A stretch of 64,000 nucleotides of DNA from Cinclus cinclus (GCF_963662255.1 NC_085052.1:9197807-9261806); one strand, 5' to 3'; positions 1-12,300 are shown, counted from the stretch's first letter. Translations and numbers: made by a program. The notes: generated from the letters alone by a model not told the origin.

Positions 1-2103
1 CCAGAAAAGTCAAGAAAACATTATCATATTTGATTTCTCTTATTTCATAAAATTAAGTTATGTTTATAAGAACAATTTTTTTTCAATTATAAAATTGAAA
101 TGTTTTTGTTTCTCAGTGGACACAGTTGGGTAAAAAGTGGCCTGTGCTTGGGGAAAGTAAAAGCTTACAAATCAGTAGTAAATAGTCAGGAAAATGAAAA
201 CAACCCCTTATCAGTTTTTCTACTTTGCTGAACAATAAATGACCTCAGTGTGAAGTATTATTTTCCCTCCTTCTTTTCATTGTGCCTTTGAACTAAAGAA
301 TACATTTGTATTATGCACCCAATTACACCACAGCTGACTGACATGGCATTTTTCTGGGTAAACAAAGCTAATGAATGCATGGTATATACTTAAAAGCTAT
401 TTTCAGTAGTGGGATATTCTCTCCTCCTCCGCACTCCACCGCATCAATGAGCACGGTCACGCTGTGGTAATTACATTTTTTCTTACATTTATTTATAAAA
501 AAAAAAAGTCAAGCAGAGGGGCCCTCCTGCTCCATTGCCTAGGTTCTTCCATAGGCAGCCTGTGAGGGATCTGCAATTATGCAGTAAAGCCAAACCATGA
601 GGCAAAGAACCCCACAGTGGCCTCAGTTCCAGCAATGTCCCTAACCACACTGTGGGCTGAATTTTTCCCTCTACCACTGCCTAGTGCTGGGAGTGAAGCA
701 ACTCTCACTTATTTCTGTAACTAAACAACAGAGAACAAAGTGGTAATTGCTAAGCCCAGGTGATGCAAAAAACTGTTAGAATCCTGCCCAAGCTGACCCT
801 GGAACACAGAGGAGCTGTGGCCTCTTGCCCTGACACATAAACTATTTCACTGGTGTGTGAAGAAGATGCACTTCTGTGTGTGTATGTGTTTTGGAACTGA
901 TTTATCATTTCCTTCTGCCCTCCTAGTAAATTAGTCTGGCAGCCCACAGTGCCTGCCAGTTTTCCAAGAGGTGGTGAGGGAAACTGCTAGAGGTGGATGA
1001 GGCCAAGTCTATGGGGGGAAGGATTATAACAATGCCAAACCTGGTCTGTTTGCTCATGGAGCTGTGGAAGTGCTCTACATCCCTGGATCTGCCCTCTGAG
1101 GCCGCCTCAGCCACTGGGAAGGGAACTCCTGCCCTGTTCCTTGCTGTGCTGGGGGCGGCTGCAGAAATGACTGTCGAGCATCTCTCTCCAGAGAGCAAGA
1201 GGGTGAACTGCAGGAGAGTGTTGGCTTTCTGTCTGGGGAGGAATATCGAGTGGACATCAGTCTGTAACCACAGGAGCAGTTGCCTGCACCTTCCTACCCA
1301 CTGTTTTCATTATTCTTTAAAGTCCTCTGTGCTGGATATTTTGTTACTTATCTCTACTGGTGATTTATTTAAACATTCAGTACTGTTTTTTATTAGTAGT
1401 CCTTACCACCAGCACACTTTTCCATCTGCCACCAGACCTGTGTTCTCTTTGTGATGCTGCTTTAGAGGTGAGACCCAGGGATGCTGCACTTTGACCAGGG
1501 AGAAGGATTGTGACCCCATGGATCATCACACTTCTGGGAGCAGTTGCCTGTGTTCATCCAGCTCCCTTTTCCCCTGCCACGGGGCAGGGGGTGGAAATCA
1601 TTACACGTGATAAGGAATAACTTTGCCTATGCTGTAGTTCTAATGCATCAAAGCCATCTTTGATTCCGCAGAGGCAGATGGGAAAAGATGATCAGATGCT
1701 AACAAGCTGGTAAATCAACAAGAGTAAGAGCTAATTAAGTTGTACCCATTATGCTAAAATATGCCACAATCTAAACAGCTGAGAAATTGCTTTCTATCAC
1801 AGCTCAGAAAGAGCTAGAACATTGTCCTGTTAGACTGGCTAATAGGAGATATGGACAAAGCTCAGACTTACCAGTATCTGCCATTTTGGCTAAGAACCTT
1901 GTAAAATGGAGATAAGATGGTAAAAAGTATCAAAGGATATTCCTCACCCTTCACAACCAGACTTGCTCTCTAATCTAATTATCCAGCTATTAGTCTACTA
2001 ACTTATTTCCCCATGGGAACAGCAGTCACCAATATAAATCTGTTTTGTTGCTGTATTGCAGTAAATCCTGGAATTTCTTTGCAGAGATGTATATGAACTA
2101 TCT
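1..2103. other. Unique noncoding DNA, no gene recognised
   Basis: I see no recognisable gene here. The stretch from about 870 to 1250 is richer in G and C than its surroundings and carries open frames on both strands (993-1454 plus; 923-1198 and 1075-1257 minus). Overlapping open frames on both strands fit composition better than coding, and none resembles a family I know. No CpG island is visible. The block at 230-490 is listed separately as a possible regulatory element. Confidence 0.6.
230..490. promoter_or_regulatory. Possible conserved noncoding element
   Basis: This block has the look of a developmental enhancer. It contains a forkhead-type site GTAAACAAAG at 358-367, an ATGCAT core just after it, a CpG-containing pyrimidine-rich patch near 421-465, and a homeodomain-type TAATTA near 470. 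No cross-species alignment was available, so conservation is inferred from motif density only. A chance cluster in AT-rich DNA is a real alternative. Confidence 0.15.
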
Positions 2104-2242
2104 CCCTTTTAATAAAAACAAAATGAAAAAAATCCAAATCCAAGAATAATAACAATAAAAAGTCCCCCTCCCCAAAAAAAAAACCAAAAAACCAAAACCA
2201 CACACACACAAAAAAAACAAACAAAAAAAACCAAAACGCTAT
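2104..2242. repeat. A-rich low-complexity tract
   Basis: On the plus strand the tract is almost only A and C. It has runs of A, several CCAAAA-like units and a short CA run near 2200-2210. It explains the Phe-rich open frames on the minus strand (2003-2224 and 2109-2324), which are not genes. It may be the degenerated tail of an old retroposon, but no element body is recognisable beside it. Confidence 0.8.
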
Positions 2243-3478
2243 TCACAGAACACCACCACAAAACTACCAACAAACCCCCCAGATTCCCAAACCTAGTAGC
2301 ACTACAGATCTGAAGGTAAACCATCTGTGGGTGACTTAGACCTTACCTTGCACATGCATGCAGTAAATGGAATTTTATAATCAGAAACAATCCTTATCAA
2401 ACTGCCTTTCCTAAGAGGGAGAGCAGGTGAATTTTGGCCTGCTGCTTTCCTAGAGGAGGTGCACCCCTGAGGTCATGGCACCTCTCTTGGACCACAGCTG
2501 CCAGCACTGAGCTGCTCTGCAGGGCTTGAAGAGGAGCTGGGACGTGCAAACAACAACTAAACCCACAGCTCCTGGGGTGATTGGGTTCTGTTTTCCTCCC
2601 AGAGATGCAGTTTTGGAGATCTCTGCCTCATGGTAACGTGAGGGGCAAAAAAAAGCAGTCTTAGCTCCTTCAGGCCTCATCATCTATTTGCCTTGCACAG
2701 TAATAGCAGCCTATGACGTGTTCAGACCTAAATGTGTGAATGTGGGATGTGAGTACAGCTGGACTGAAAAAAAAGTAATGATAGTTGGTTGTCCGTGTTA
2801 TCTTTTTCCATCCTGGAAACCATCAGTGGGAGTCTAATGACTTGTTTAGAAGATTGCAGGAGACAATTGCTAAAGCAATCAGCAAATATGATTATAACGT
2901 CTCAGTTCAGTAGACTTTCTATCTTAAGTAGATTTGGAAGTGAAACATCTCCAAAAAAGCAGCAGAATAGGAAGAGAGCATTTTTCCTAAACCAAAAATT
3001 GTCAGTTATTTCACTGTTAGTTATTCAGTATTTCACTCAAATTGTACTTTTAAATGTTGTATTTATATTTTGTTTTGCAGCTGTAGTTAAATAGGTCTTG
3101 AATGAAAGAAAAAGAGAAATGAAATGCATGTGTCTTGCTTGAAGGAAGAATTCTTGGGTGTAAATAATGAATGAGAGAGACTTCAGCAGAAAAATGAAGG
3201 GTTTTGGAGGCAGCAGAATTGGTCCCCTTTCATATCATTAATAAAAAATGAACTATTGCAACAGCCAAAGTGCTTTGTATAGTCATAGGATAATTTAGGA
3301 AGTGAAGCTTTACTTTAGACAAGTGAGAGTTGGAGTTTGGTTTGTCTTTTTGTTCTCTTTTTTTCTTTTAGTCGGTTGGATTTGTTACTAGATCATGTGC
3401 TACTTGTGTCCTGGGTTTATTTTTAAGATGGGCAAGTGCTGCTGGGCTTGTGCACACAAATCACAGTTTTGATTGTAG

Positions 3479-3782
3479 CCAGGATGAGATGGAAGAAGAG
3501 TTTTGCTCCTGCCTCTCTCACCTCTCACAGCCACTGGGTGTGGAAGGGCAGGAGGGAGGATTGTTTGCTGACCTCTCCCAAGTCAAGGAGAGAAGATTCA
3601 AACAGCTGCTCAGTGAAATTCGAAATGATTGCTAGAGAGATGGTAACTGTCTTTTGGGAAGGTTTTTTGCTTTATCTTAAAGGATCCCTAAAGGGAGTAC
3701 TGCCTTTGTTGTTAGGTGCACATTTGATTATTTTCTTGAAGCAGCTGGACAGTTGCTATCAGCTCTGCATGGCTGAAACTCG
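3479..3782 (+). other. Exon-like open segment, unidentified
   Basis: The segment starts after a possible acceptor (TTTTGATTGTAG, ending at 3478) and stays open to a good donor-like CGGTAAGA (GT at 3783-3784). It would encode about 101 residues with mixed, basic-rich composition. A second frame over 3450-3635 is also open and ends in an acidic/basic stretch. I recognise neither product. The acceptor has a poor pyrimidine tract and open frames of this size are expected by chance, so this is only a candidate, possibly a noncoding-RNA exon. Confidence 0.1.
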
Positions 3783-5654
3783 GTAAGAAAAGGTCTTGAA
3801 TAGTCAAACCTACATGACAAAGCACAGTTTCCAGGTGATCAGAAGGTCTTTACCTGTTCTGTGCTATCAGATCAGTACAAAGCAGGTGGAGTAATTGCCC
3901 AGCAAAGCAGTTCATCACATTTATGCTCTAGTATAATAATCCTACCAGCAGTGCAAAAATACAGATGGTAAATTAGGTCAATTAACAGGAGCTTTGTGTG
4001 TCTCTTAAACAAGAGACTTTAAAGGCAGTAACACATTTCAATAAACTAAATAATAGACAAAAATCTACTTATGAGCTTTTAAGCATGTTGCCTTTCCAGT
4101 AGAGTACTCAGCTTCTGTTAAAATGCAAATTTTGACTCACCACTTGGGAGAGTACTGAACACCAGAGGAAATACAAGAGGCAACTAAATGTATCCAGTTC
4201 ATTAAAATACATAATCTTCTAATAAAAAGTAACATTATCTCAGGAGGGTTGTATACTTCAGCTTACTTCTCTATGAGGCAAGACTTGCCAAGAGCTTCTA
4301 GTGATACAAAGAAAATTGGAGGAACACTTGCAGATCTTATACAAGCCTAGACCTTTTAGGACTTAAATAATTTTCATGTACTATCTTACTCTTATTGCAG
4401 TAAGTATCCTAGGGGGTGATTTTTAGAAATTGTTTTTCTAACCAGCAAAATAAATGTGATTTTGTTTCTTATTGTTCTGTCAAAAATAGACTTTGGAGAC
4501 AGAAGCTCTCTCAATCTTAAAAAAAACCCAAAAACTTTAATACTGAAAATTAGATCTACAAAGAACAACTTTTCCCCACAGAAAATCCTGATGTATTTAG
4601 CAATATATGTGTGGGCATGCACACAAATATTTAGAGAGAACTGTACTTTTGATAAAAAGAGGCAAAATATATCTTTTGGATTTTGTTTCCAAAACCTGAA
4701 CATTTTAGGTTTCCAGCTAAAAATGAACTTTTAAATAAAAGCCATACAATTTAGGAGGGTAATTTAAAAGTCAATACCTCGAAATCTCTAATAAAGACAG
4801 TGGAAAATGTCAGGTGGTCATACCATCTGTTGGCTAAACTGAATGTGTATTGTGGGGCTTCCTCAATGGAGAGGTAACTGGTGTTCTGTTACTGCATCCT
4901 GTTAGTGCAGCTTAATGAAATGCAGCAGTATTACCCCTTCTATGCTTATGCAAAGGGTCTTACAAATGTATTTCACCCTGAAATTAAATAATTTTCACAT
5001 CTTGTGTTGGTATATTCATAATGCCCTTTGCAGGGACCTTAGTTCGTTTTGCACTTATCAGTCTAAAGGAAAAAAATTCTAAATCTCTCAAAATCTGTAT
5101 TTCCTGCGAAATTTGCCCCAAAAGCGTGACACTAAATGGTTTGACAAGGCAGCCATGCACATCTTTCTGTGTATTAGTATATTGGCTTTTCTTTATATTG
5201 CAGCTGCTAGAGGACAGCAGCTTAGTGTTGATTTCTGAAACATCCAAAAGGCTACAATAAAACATAAAAGAAGAGAGATTGACGTAGCAATATCCCTTGA
5301 TGTGCTTTTTCCTCATCCAATGCCTGTAAGTAATTACCTGTCTGAAGTTGTGCAAGCACTTCAGTTTGGCTAGAGACAGCTATTGATTTAGAAATCAGAT
5401 GTGCTTGGTCTTGGTTTAAAAAAAAGCCAAACAACAACTTTTTAAATTAATTTTTTTTTTTCTCAGCCTGCTGTGGCCATGAATAAGCATCATTCATTTT
5501 ATGCAATTTCCATTTGAAACATTTTTGTACTGGGAATTTGTTTACCACTTGTGGCCCGCTAGTCTGAAAATTAGTTTTCTAACCATGCCTTCTAACCAAG
5601 CATTTGAAATGCTTCATTAAATTTTATAGAGGTTTTTTTAAATCTATTGTTTAT

Positions 5655-5721
5655 GGAAATGTTATCTGTCTGTCTCTCTACAGGGTAACATGACATATTT
5701 TAAAAGATGAAAAAACCTGGA
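5655..5721. repeat. Copy 1 of a dispersed repeat with an exact 25-bp match
   Basis: Positions 5697-5721 are identical to 23080-23104. The sequence just upstream (GGAAATGTTATCTGTC followed by a TCTCTCTAC stretch) also resembles the sequence upstream of the second copy. This suggests two remnants of one old interspersed element of unknown family. The shared core is A-rich, which raises the odds of coincidence, but the matching flank argues against it. Confidence 0.4.
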
Positions 5722-6731
5722 TTTTCATGATCTTAGAGTGTTTATTTTGATGATTTATTATTGATGATTTTATTTTTTTGAAGGCTGAGCTGCTGTAAGA
5801 GCCACAAAATTAATACTTCAAGAGTTCTGGCTATGGGAAAATTCAATCTAGAAGTCAATGTTCTTATACCTTTTCTCTCCCAGGAATTACCCTTATAACT
5901 GATTAAGCAAAAACTTGAGCCTGAGAAGCTGAAAATATTTCCTGTAGAAAACACATACTGAGTACAATTTTTAGGTAAAAAGTCATGGGTCAAAGTAAAA
6001 CATGATTTATAGGAGTTAGCAAGAGAGGTAAAAAACTGCTGTGAAATCAAGGAAAATCTGGAAAGTAAATGTACACATTCCAAGCTACACATGTCATTAT
6101 TGAGTACCTAAGATTTTCTTGAGAATCTCAAGAAAGAGATTTGATCCTCATAAGAATAAGGAAGTCACAGCCTGAGCACAAAAGGATGCTTAAAAAAATG
6201 TCTGAACAGTTTAATGGCTCTTGTGGTTTAAAAGTAGGAAATGTGGGATCTGTGATGCTGATTCCTACTGTCAGCTGTGGCTCATTACTGCCAGGAACCA
6301 GGTGGTAGAACTGATGCTGCTCATTTGGACCCATCTATATTCATTAGTCACTTGCAGACTGCGTTGGTGTGTTATCCACATGTTGCCTGGATTTTCCAGA
6401 AAATGCCTTTTCTTGAGTGAGCGAGCACTGATGGAAGCTCCTTGTGAACAACGTTTTCTCCAGCAGCTTTGCATGTTTTTGTGCAGGGGGAGTGTTACTG
6501 GAGCCTGCAGGACAAACTCCTCCGTGATTGCACAGGTGAAGGCAATTTAGGGTCTGGATAAGAGATGTGTAGGAGTGAAGATGGAGTGCTTCTGCACCTC
6601 TCTGACCTAAGCAACTCTAATGGGATTTTTTTCTTCCTTCCCCAGTTATTGGTTAAGTTTCTTCAGACCTCATTTCTTCCTCAGAAATGTGGATGAAAAC
6701 GATTCTATTTTCCCCTGGAAATAAACTTTAC

Positions 6732-6738
6732 CCCATTC
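6732..6738. repeat. Left target-site duplication of the solo LTR
   Basis: CCCATTC here is repeated exactly at 7330-7336, directly on the other side of the LTR. Retroviral integration duplicates 4-6 bp of target, so one or two of the seven matching bases may be fortuitous or belong to the LTR edge. Confidence 0.6.
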
Positions 6739-7329
6739 TTGTGGGGTTTAAACCCAGCTGGGAATTAACCAGGCAGTTGCTTGCTCAACCCCCCTATACA
6801 CCCTTAGCCCAGTGGAATGGGGAACAGCATCAAAAGTAAAACTTGTAGGTTGAGATAAGAATGGTTTAATTGGGAAAAAAAAAGATATATACAATAATAA
6901 TGATGTTAGTAATAAGGGAAAGAAAAAAAACAAACCAAGCGGTGCACAACATGATTGCTCACCATCTGCTGACTGATGCTGGCCCTTGATTGTCCCCCCC
7001 CTTCCCCATTTTCCAGGCACTGGCCCTGTTTATGTATTTACTGGGCATGGTGTTCTATGGCATGAATATCTGGAATATCCCTTGGGCCAGTTCAGATCAC
7101 TTCTCCCATCTATGCTCCCTCCCATTTTTTTTTTTTTAATGTACCTCCTCCAGCTACTGGGAAAACATGAGACACACATACACAAAGTCCTTGACTTAGG
7201 ATAAACACGACTTAGCAAAGCCCAAAACATCAGTTTGTTATCAACACCATTCTCATTCCATGTCCAAAACACAGCACTAGTGCCAGCTACTGAGAAGAAA
7301 TTAACTCTACATCAGCTGAAACCAAGGTA
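6739..7329 (-). mobile_element. Solo LTR of an avian endogenous retrovirus
   Basis: Read on the minus strand, this has the layout of a well-known bird ERV LTR. It begins near 7329 with a GGTTTCAGCTG...GAGTTAATTTCTTC 5' edge. It then has the GATAACA...CTGATGTTTTGG and GTCAAGGACTTTGTG blocks, followed by GGGATATTCCAG ahead of a degraded TATA-like region near 7028-7048. It ends near 6739-6765 with a GGGTTTAAACCCCAC-like 3' edge. The length of about 590 bp suits an LTR. No gag, pol or env sequence lies beside it, so it is a solo LTR left by recombination between two LTRs. It carries indels and a poly(T) insertion at 7128-7138, so it is not young. The exact family (an ERVL-like assignment is my guess) needs a repeat-library search. 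Confidence 0.85.
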
Positions 7330-7336
7330 CCCATTC
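7330..7336. repeat. Right target-site duplication of the solo LTR
   Basis: CCCATTC matches 6732-6738 exactly and supports the LTR boundaries given here. Confidence 0.6.
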
Positions 7337-9052
7337 AGGAGACCTGAAAATTCATACTGCTGGAGATGATTGAAAATCTGAATATTCTCTAGTGATTTGT
7401 GTTTATTGAAACATCTTCTAATACTAAGAGATTCATAAAAGTATCAAGAGAGGTTACACTGAATTAAAAATTATTTGAGTTGTATTTTCAAGTTCCTGTC
7501 TAGAAAAGATCAGCTATTGACATATGCTCTTACATAAAAAAAAGGAAATGAAAAAATGAAAATTCCTGAAAAGCTTCAGAGGGTGAACAAAGCCAGGGCA
7601 GTGGAAGTTTGAAGGGAAATCTCATGCAGGGAATAAGGTGGGTGGAGGGGATCAGATCTGCTCCCTTGTGCTCATGGAGCAGAACAGGAGCACCTGATAC
7701 TAAATCCTTTGGGCCAGGGTGGGGGTAGCAAGAACTCCTTTGTTTCCCAAGCACTGGCTGCATCTGGATGAGAATTTGACGCTGCTCAGATGTTTGTGCT
7801 GCTGCAATCTGGAAAGCATGAATTGACCATAGCTCTGCCTCTGTGACTCAACCACAGCACTCCCTTCTGCTTTCTGGGCTGTCTAGCAGGTATAATGAGA
7901 CCTTTTGGGACAGTGTTTCTGGCTCTGATGTTTCCAACACTGCTCCCATCACTCCCTGGAGTTCAGAGATTGCTTATATCGAATCTTGAATTTCTGGGCA
8001 TTTATTCCTTTAGCAATTGTGGCACCTGCAACCTAAAATACTGCTGCAGACATAAAAACAACAGAAGTAAAAAAACAACTTCTTGAGAGGTTTCCCATCT
8101 CCCATTTTCTCCAGACTGAAATGAAAATGTTGTACGAGGCAGGTAAATGCCAACGAATTTTGTTTGGATTGTTTTTGGTGAGACATCTAAATTATCTATT
8201 GCTATTATAAAAAAAAATAAATTCTGTGTAGGAGTATGAAGTTCATTATGTCAACCACAAAAGAGACAGGATTTATTATTTTCAATAAACTCCAGTAAGA
8301 AATGCAGTGATCTTTAGCTTTACAAAACTTAAAGGGGGGGAAAAGGTATCTGCTCCTGTACTTTTTTCTGATTCCACTTCTGTATTTTTTTTAAATATGC
8401 TTATTACTGCTGAGAAGTGAGTTGGCTGACCACATAGTCATATGTTTTATATTGGTTTTGTGGGTGTCACAGAAAGCCTGTGTGCTTATTGCTTTTAATG
8501 TGCTTGTATTCTGTGTTGTACTGTATTCTGCTGTACTCAGGAGCATAAAATACTGTTATAGAGAATCCAGTCTCAGGTCAAGCTGGTAGGTACGAGGTCA
8601 TCTAGCTTGATTTGCTATTTACTTATGAGAGGATCCCAAGCAATGAGTAAAACTCTAGGGCTTTATGGGTGAAACCCTCAAATTCAGACCCTTGAATAGT
8701 TCAGAGATCTTATTTCTCTGCCTTTTTGGTCCTTCTATGAAAGTGTGCCACACACTGTGGTAGCTCTGCAGAGTCCCCTTTGTTATCTGCAGTCTTTTTC
8801 CTGGTGGTGGCTTAGGGATTCATGAAGAAACAATAGCTGGATAGTCATATTCCTAGCTAGTCTTTCAATATCAGAAAATCCTGGAGGACATGGTTTAGTG
8901 CAGGCATTCACACACTTAAAAGTGTGTTGATGTTTTGGGTCCTTGTACATGAAATACTATGTGAACCTCCTAAGTAAGCAAGGAGGAAACAAATTTTACG
9001 TTCTGACTTCACAGGAAAAAAAAAGGGGGGGGGGTAAATGCATCTTTTTAAT
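7337..9052. other. Unique noncoding DNA, no gene recognised
   Basis: No gene is recognised. Open frames 7530-7763 (minus) and 7895-8086 (plus) have no recognisable motif. The stretch 8570-8620 (with GGTCATCTAGCTTGATTTG) loosely recalls the 3' end of an old CR1, but is too short to call. Near the right end, A9 at 9016-9024 runs directly into G10 at 9025-9034. Confidence 0.55.
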
Positions 9053-9334
9053 CTACTTGAGCCAATGACCTTGAGTCCAAGAGTTCAACATGATTTCAAG
9101 AATCAAGATGTGTTGAATATATAAAAGCTTCACAGCTACAGCTATAGCTCCTGTATTAAAACTGGTTATCATGATGATTCCAGCTGTGAAAATTGTCCAG
9201 CATGGCTTCTTGTTTGTCTTGTTGGTATGAATTTTTGAATCTTGAACTTCTTCAAGGACCTGCTTTACTAGCTCCAATGTTACTTTATCCTGCCAAGATT
9301 GGTGTTCCCAGGACACTTTCTTTTTCTTTCTTGA
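9053..9334 (-). CDS. Candidate terminal exon of an unidentified single-pass membrane protein
   Basis: On the minus strand, CTTTTCTCATTCAAATAACATTTTAACAG-type sequence (AG at 9335-9336) makes a plausible 3' splice site. It is followed in phase by 93 open codons and a TAG at 9053-9055. An in-frame TAA lies just inside the putative intron, so the exon cannot simply extend upstream. The product would have a Lys/Arg-rich start, an amphipathic segment (LELVKQVLEEV), an N-K-T glycosylation sequon, one hydrophobic stretch of about 25 residues (IFTAGIIMITS to VKLLY), and a short tail. Codon composition looks coding-like, with many RNY codons. I do not recognise the protein. No AATAAA signal is obvious close downstream, and no partner exon was found. 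It could be a real last exon, a decayed pseudogene exon or chance. Confidence 0.25.
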   Translation of the reverse strand, partial: SRKKKKVSWEHQSWQDKVTLELVKQVLEEVQDSKIHTNKTNKKPCWTIFTAGIIMITSFNTGAIAVAVKLLYIQHILILEIMLNSWTQGHWLK

Positions 9335-12300
9335 CTGTTAAAATGTTATTTGAATGAGAAAAGGTGAGAGGGTTACAGGAGCTAGAAATTAGTGAGATAA
9401 ATAAATACCTAGAAAAATTAATTCCCTAGGAACAGACAACACTTCTATGCCAAGGGAGAGAAAGTGGGAGTGATGTTTACAAACTGTCTATGAGGCTGGA
9501 AGGAATAGTGAGAAGGCAAAAACAAAGTTTGCCAACACTTCAGCTCACAGCAGGTAAGAGAGTGAGCTGCCCTGGCAAGCAGCTGTAGTGGCTGCATTTG
9601 CCATTTATCAGAAATAAAACTACTTGCAAATAATGTGATTTTAAACCAAATGACTGTTCTGTAGCAGCTCTATGGGCTTTAATTTTTAATATTTTCCCCT
9701 GGGTTGTCTGTTATTAAAAACAACAACAACAAACAACATCTGTATATCCTTGTTCTCTTTTAAAAGACTGCTGGGATGACTTGACATCAATTTGCTGCGG
9801 TAGAAAAGTAGGAGGAGAAATGGATTACTGGTAGTAGATGACTGTCTGCCATCTGGAGAGATTTTGTGGCTGATAAAATGTGTGATCTGGGCACAGATGT
9901 GTGTTTGATCCTGTTCCAGTGCAATAGATCTCAGAAAGCTGTGAAGAGACAGCCCCTGGGTCAAGGCAGTACCAACAGCTGTGGAAGGAGGAGCAGGTCC
10001 AATTGCCTCACCTTGTGGGCAGAGGCTAGGCTTTGGAAAGGTCTTTGATGTTGTTAGACTATATAATCAGAACCCCCAAAAGTTGGAATGATTTTCTTCT
10101 CCAAAGAACAGTGTAAATCTTGCATCCTTTCTGTGGCCCTTGTTCCTTTCAGTGCTGCCCAGAACTCAACAGGACGTTATCATTTCCACAACTCTCCTCA
10201 GGTTCTCTCTCAGTCCATGGCTTCTGAGTTCTGTCTAGTGTTTTTGAGGAAGTCTCTGGCTTCTCAAGCAGCTCATTTTTCTTACCAGCTATCTCCTTCC
10301 TTGAGGTTATTGCCGTAGTAACAGGGAGAATACATCTAAACTGGTTTCACTGAAATGTTTAAGTTTGATAGGAGTTTTCCACCTTCCAGCAGGCATTCTT
10401 CTTGGAGTCCAGGGCTTTCACCATGTCAATGTCTCTTTTTGCTCCCAATTTATAAACCCCATCCTCCTCTAAATCATAGTTATGATCCTTTTGTTTACGG
10501 AATGTTAGTGTTGTATTGCATTTTCTTTATTCTGCCATATATGCATTCAGTCAGCTTGTTTCTTCCAGTTATGTTTGACAGCACAGCAACAGCAAAAGTA
10601 CCCAGAGCCCTTTTCTCTCATTTTTGTCTCTGTAAAGATTTTTCTTTAATGTTTATGTGAACTGTCTCATCTCTCTGTAGAAGGGGAAAGGTTTCAGCAG
10701 TCACAGGTGAGACATGGAGCTGTTCAAAGCAGCTTGGTCAAGAAGGGAAGGATTTATAACACTGTCAATATGCCTTTGCAAGCCCTCAACAGCCTCTGTT
10801 TCAAACCAGAAAAATTCAGGGTACAAAAATAATGTACTAGAGTAGGTTTGTTGACAATTTGCCTGCACGTCAGCCTTTACTCTTTTGCACAAAGTGCATT
10901 TTGTTTTCAAAATCTGGAGAGGGTTATATTTCAAATTATCAGTCTTAGCTCATGTACATTTTGACTCCTGTGAGGCTGCTTATCTGACTAGTGAGTTACT
11001 GTTGAATATTCAACACAAAGCCAGTCTAATAAGTCCCACCACTATTGTGAACCTGACAAGGAAAACAGTGTTATGCAAATATTCTCTTGCTGAAGAAAAT
11101 ATCTTTAACAGATTGAATGTAGACAGATGACGTAGTCCTTTCAAGTAGCAATGGAAATTTGTTTTCCTTAATCTGACTGCATTAAGGAGCTAAAATTAGG
11201 CCCATTTCCTCTCTAGCATAGGATAACATTAGTGTTAATGTGTCTTTTGCTTTCAGCTGGTCCTCATGGGTTTTTGTGATCATAAATGTGTGTATGTGTG
11301 CACACACAATCCTTTAGCTTTACCTGGAGAAGGAAGTGTTTTTCTGCTATGCCAGAGCCAATATTCTCAGCTCTTAATCAAGCAGGGGCTGGTCTTATCC
11401 TTCCTAGGCATGTGCAACTTGCTTTCCTTTGGAACTTGATATTTCTTGTTCTGAAAGGATTAAAAGAATTAAAAATAAGACATTTTGAAACCATGTGCAT
11501 TTAAATTTATGAACTCTTCTAATAGATTTTTTTCAAAGAAATGGTTCACCTGAACAAGAGGTAACTGAGTGTAGTCTGGCTGTCGTGGCTGGGTGAAATT
11601 TAATTTCATAGCTTTCATGTCCTTTGTTTCTTCAAATCAGAGATTAAAAAAATCTCGTTTTCTGATACTTCTGTGTTTCTGTTTTTCACTTACCCTAAAG
11701 ATATGACCACTTGTTTTGTGAGGCATCCACCCTTTCCATAAAACACACATTTGTTGAAGCAGAAAATGGTTTGCTTTGTGATTAAATACATTTAGAAATT
11801 TTCTCTGCCTATTATTTTAATCGAGTCCCTGACAAAGGGAACTCAACACTTGGCTCTGTGCTAATGAGACCTAACAACTCAGTGGATAGTACAGTGAATA
11901 CTGCATCTCTCTTAAATGTGGTATGCTAATAGAAAAGGCCACAGAAGCCTCGAGGAGTTCCAGGCACAAAGGTTCATCCAGAGATATTAGTAATTGTTAA
12001 CATAGAAGCTCTGCTGTACATTAAAGGGAAATAGCATTATAGAAAATAGCAAGGTTCAGAGAAAAATCCCCTCAGCCCTCTAGACTCCTCATGTCATTAC
12101 TGACTCCTGTCCTTTCTGTAATTTCTGAACCAACCTTTGTCAGGTTTTGTTTCAGCCTTCATCCAGGTTTCCTGGCTGAGTTATTTATTTCTGTAGGGGT
12201 AATGCTTCATCATTTCAATTTTCTATCAGTGGAGAGCTGTGCTCCTGGATTCTGTTTCCTAAAAGCTCTGCTTATTCAGCTTTCACAGCAGGTATGTAGA

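Larger units (their letters stand above)
2243..6738. other. Unique noncoding DNA, no gene recognised
   Basis: No recognisable gene or repeat family was found apart from the sub-features listed separately. Poly(T) with CTCAG near 5450-5466 resembles a 3' splice site, but every short frame after it closes quickly. Open frames at 4392-4703 and 4456-4734 overlap on opposite strands in very AT-rich DNA and are probably chance. Part of the region (5655-5721) is similar to 23005-23104. Confidence 0.55.

Noticed and set aside
8560..8625. GGTCATCTAGCTTGATTTG region resembling an old CR1 3' end
   Set aside because: Too short and diverged; the ATTCTATG-type terminal repeats are absent.
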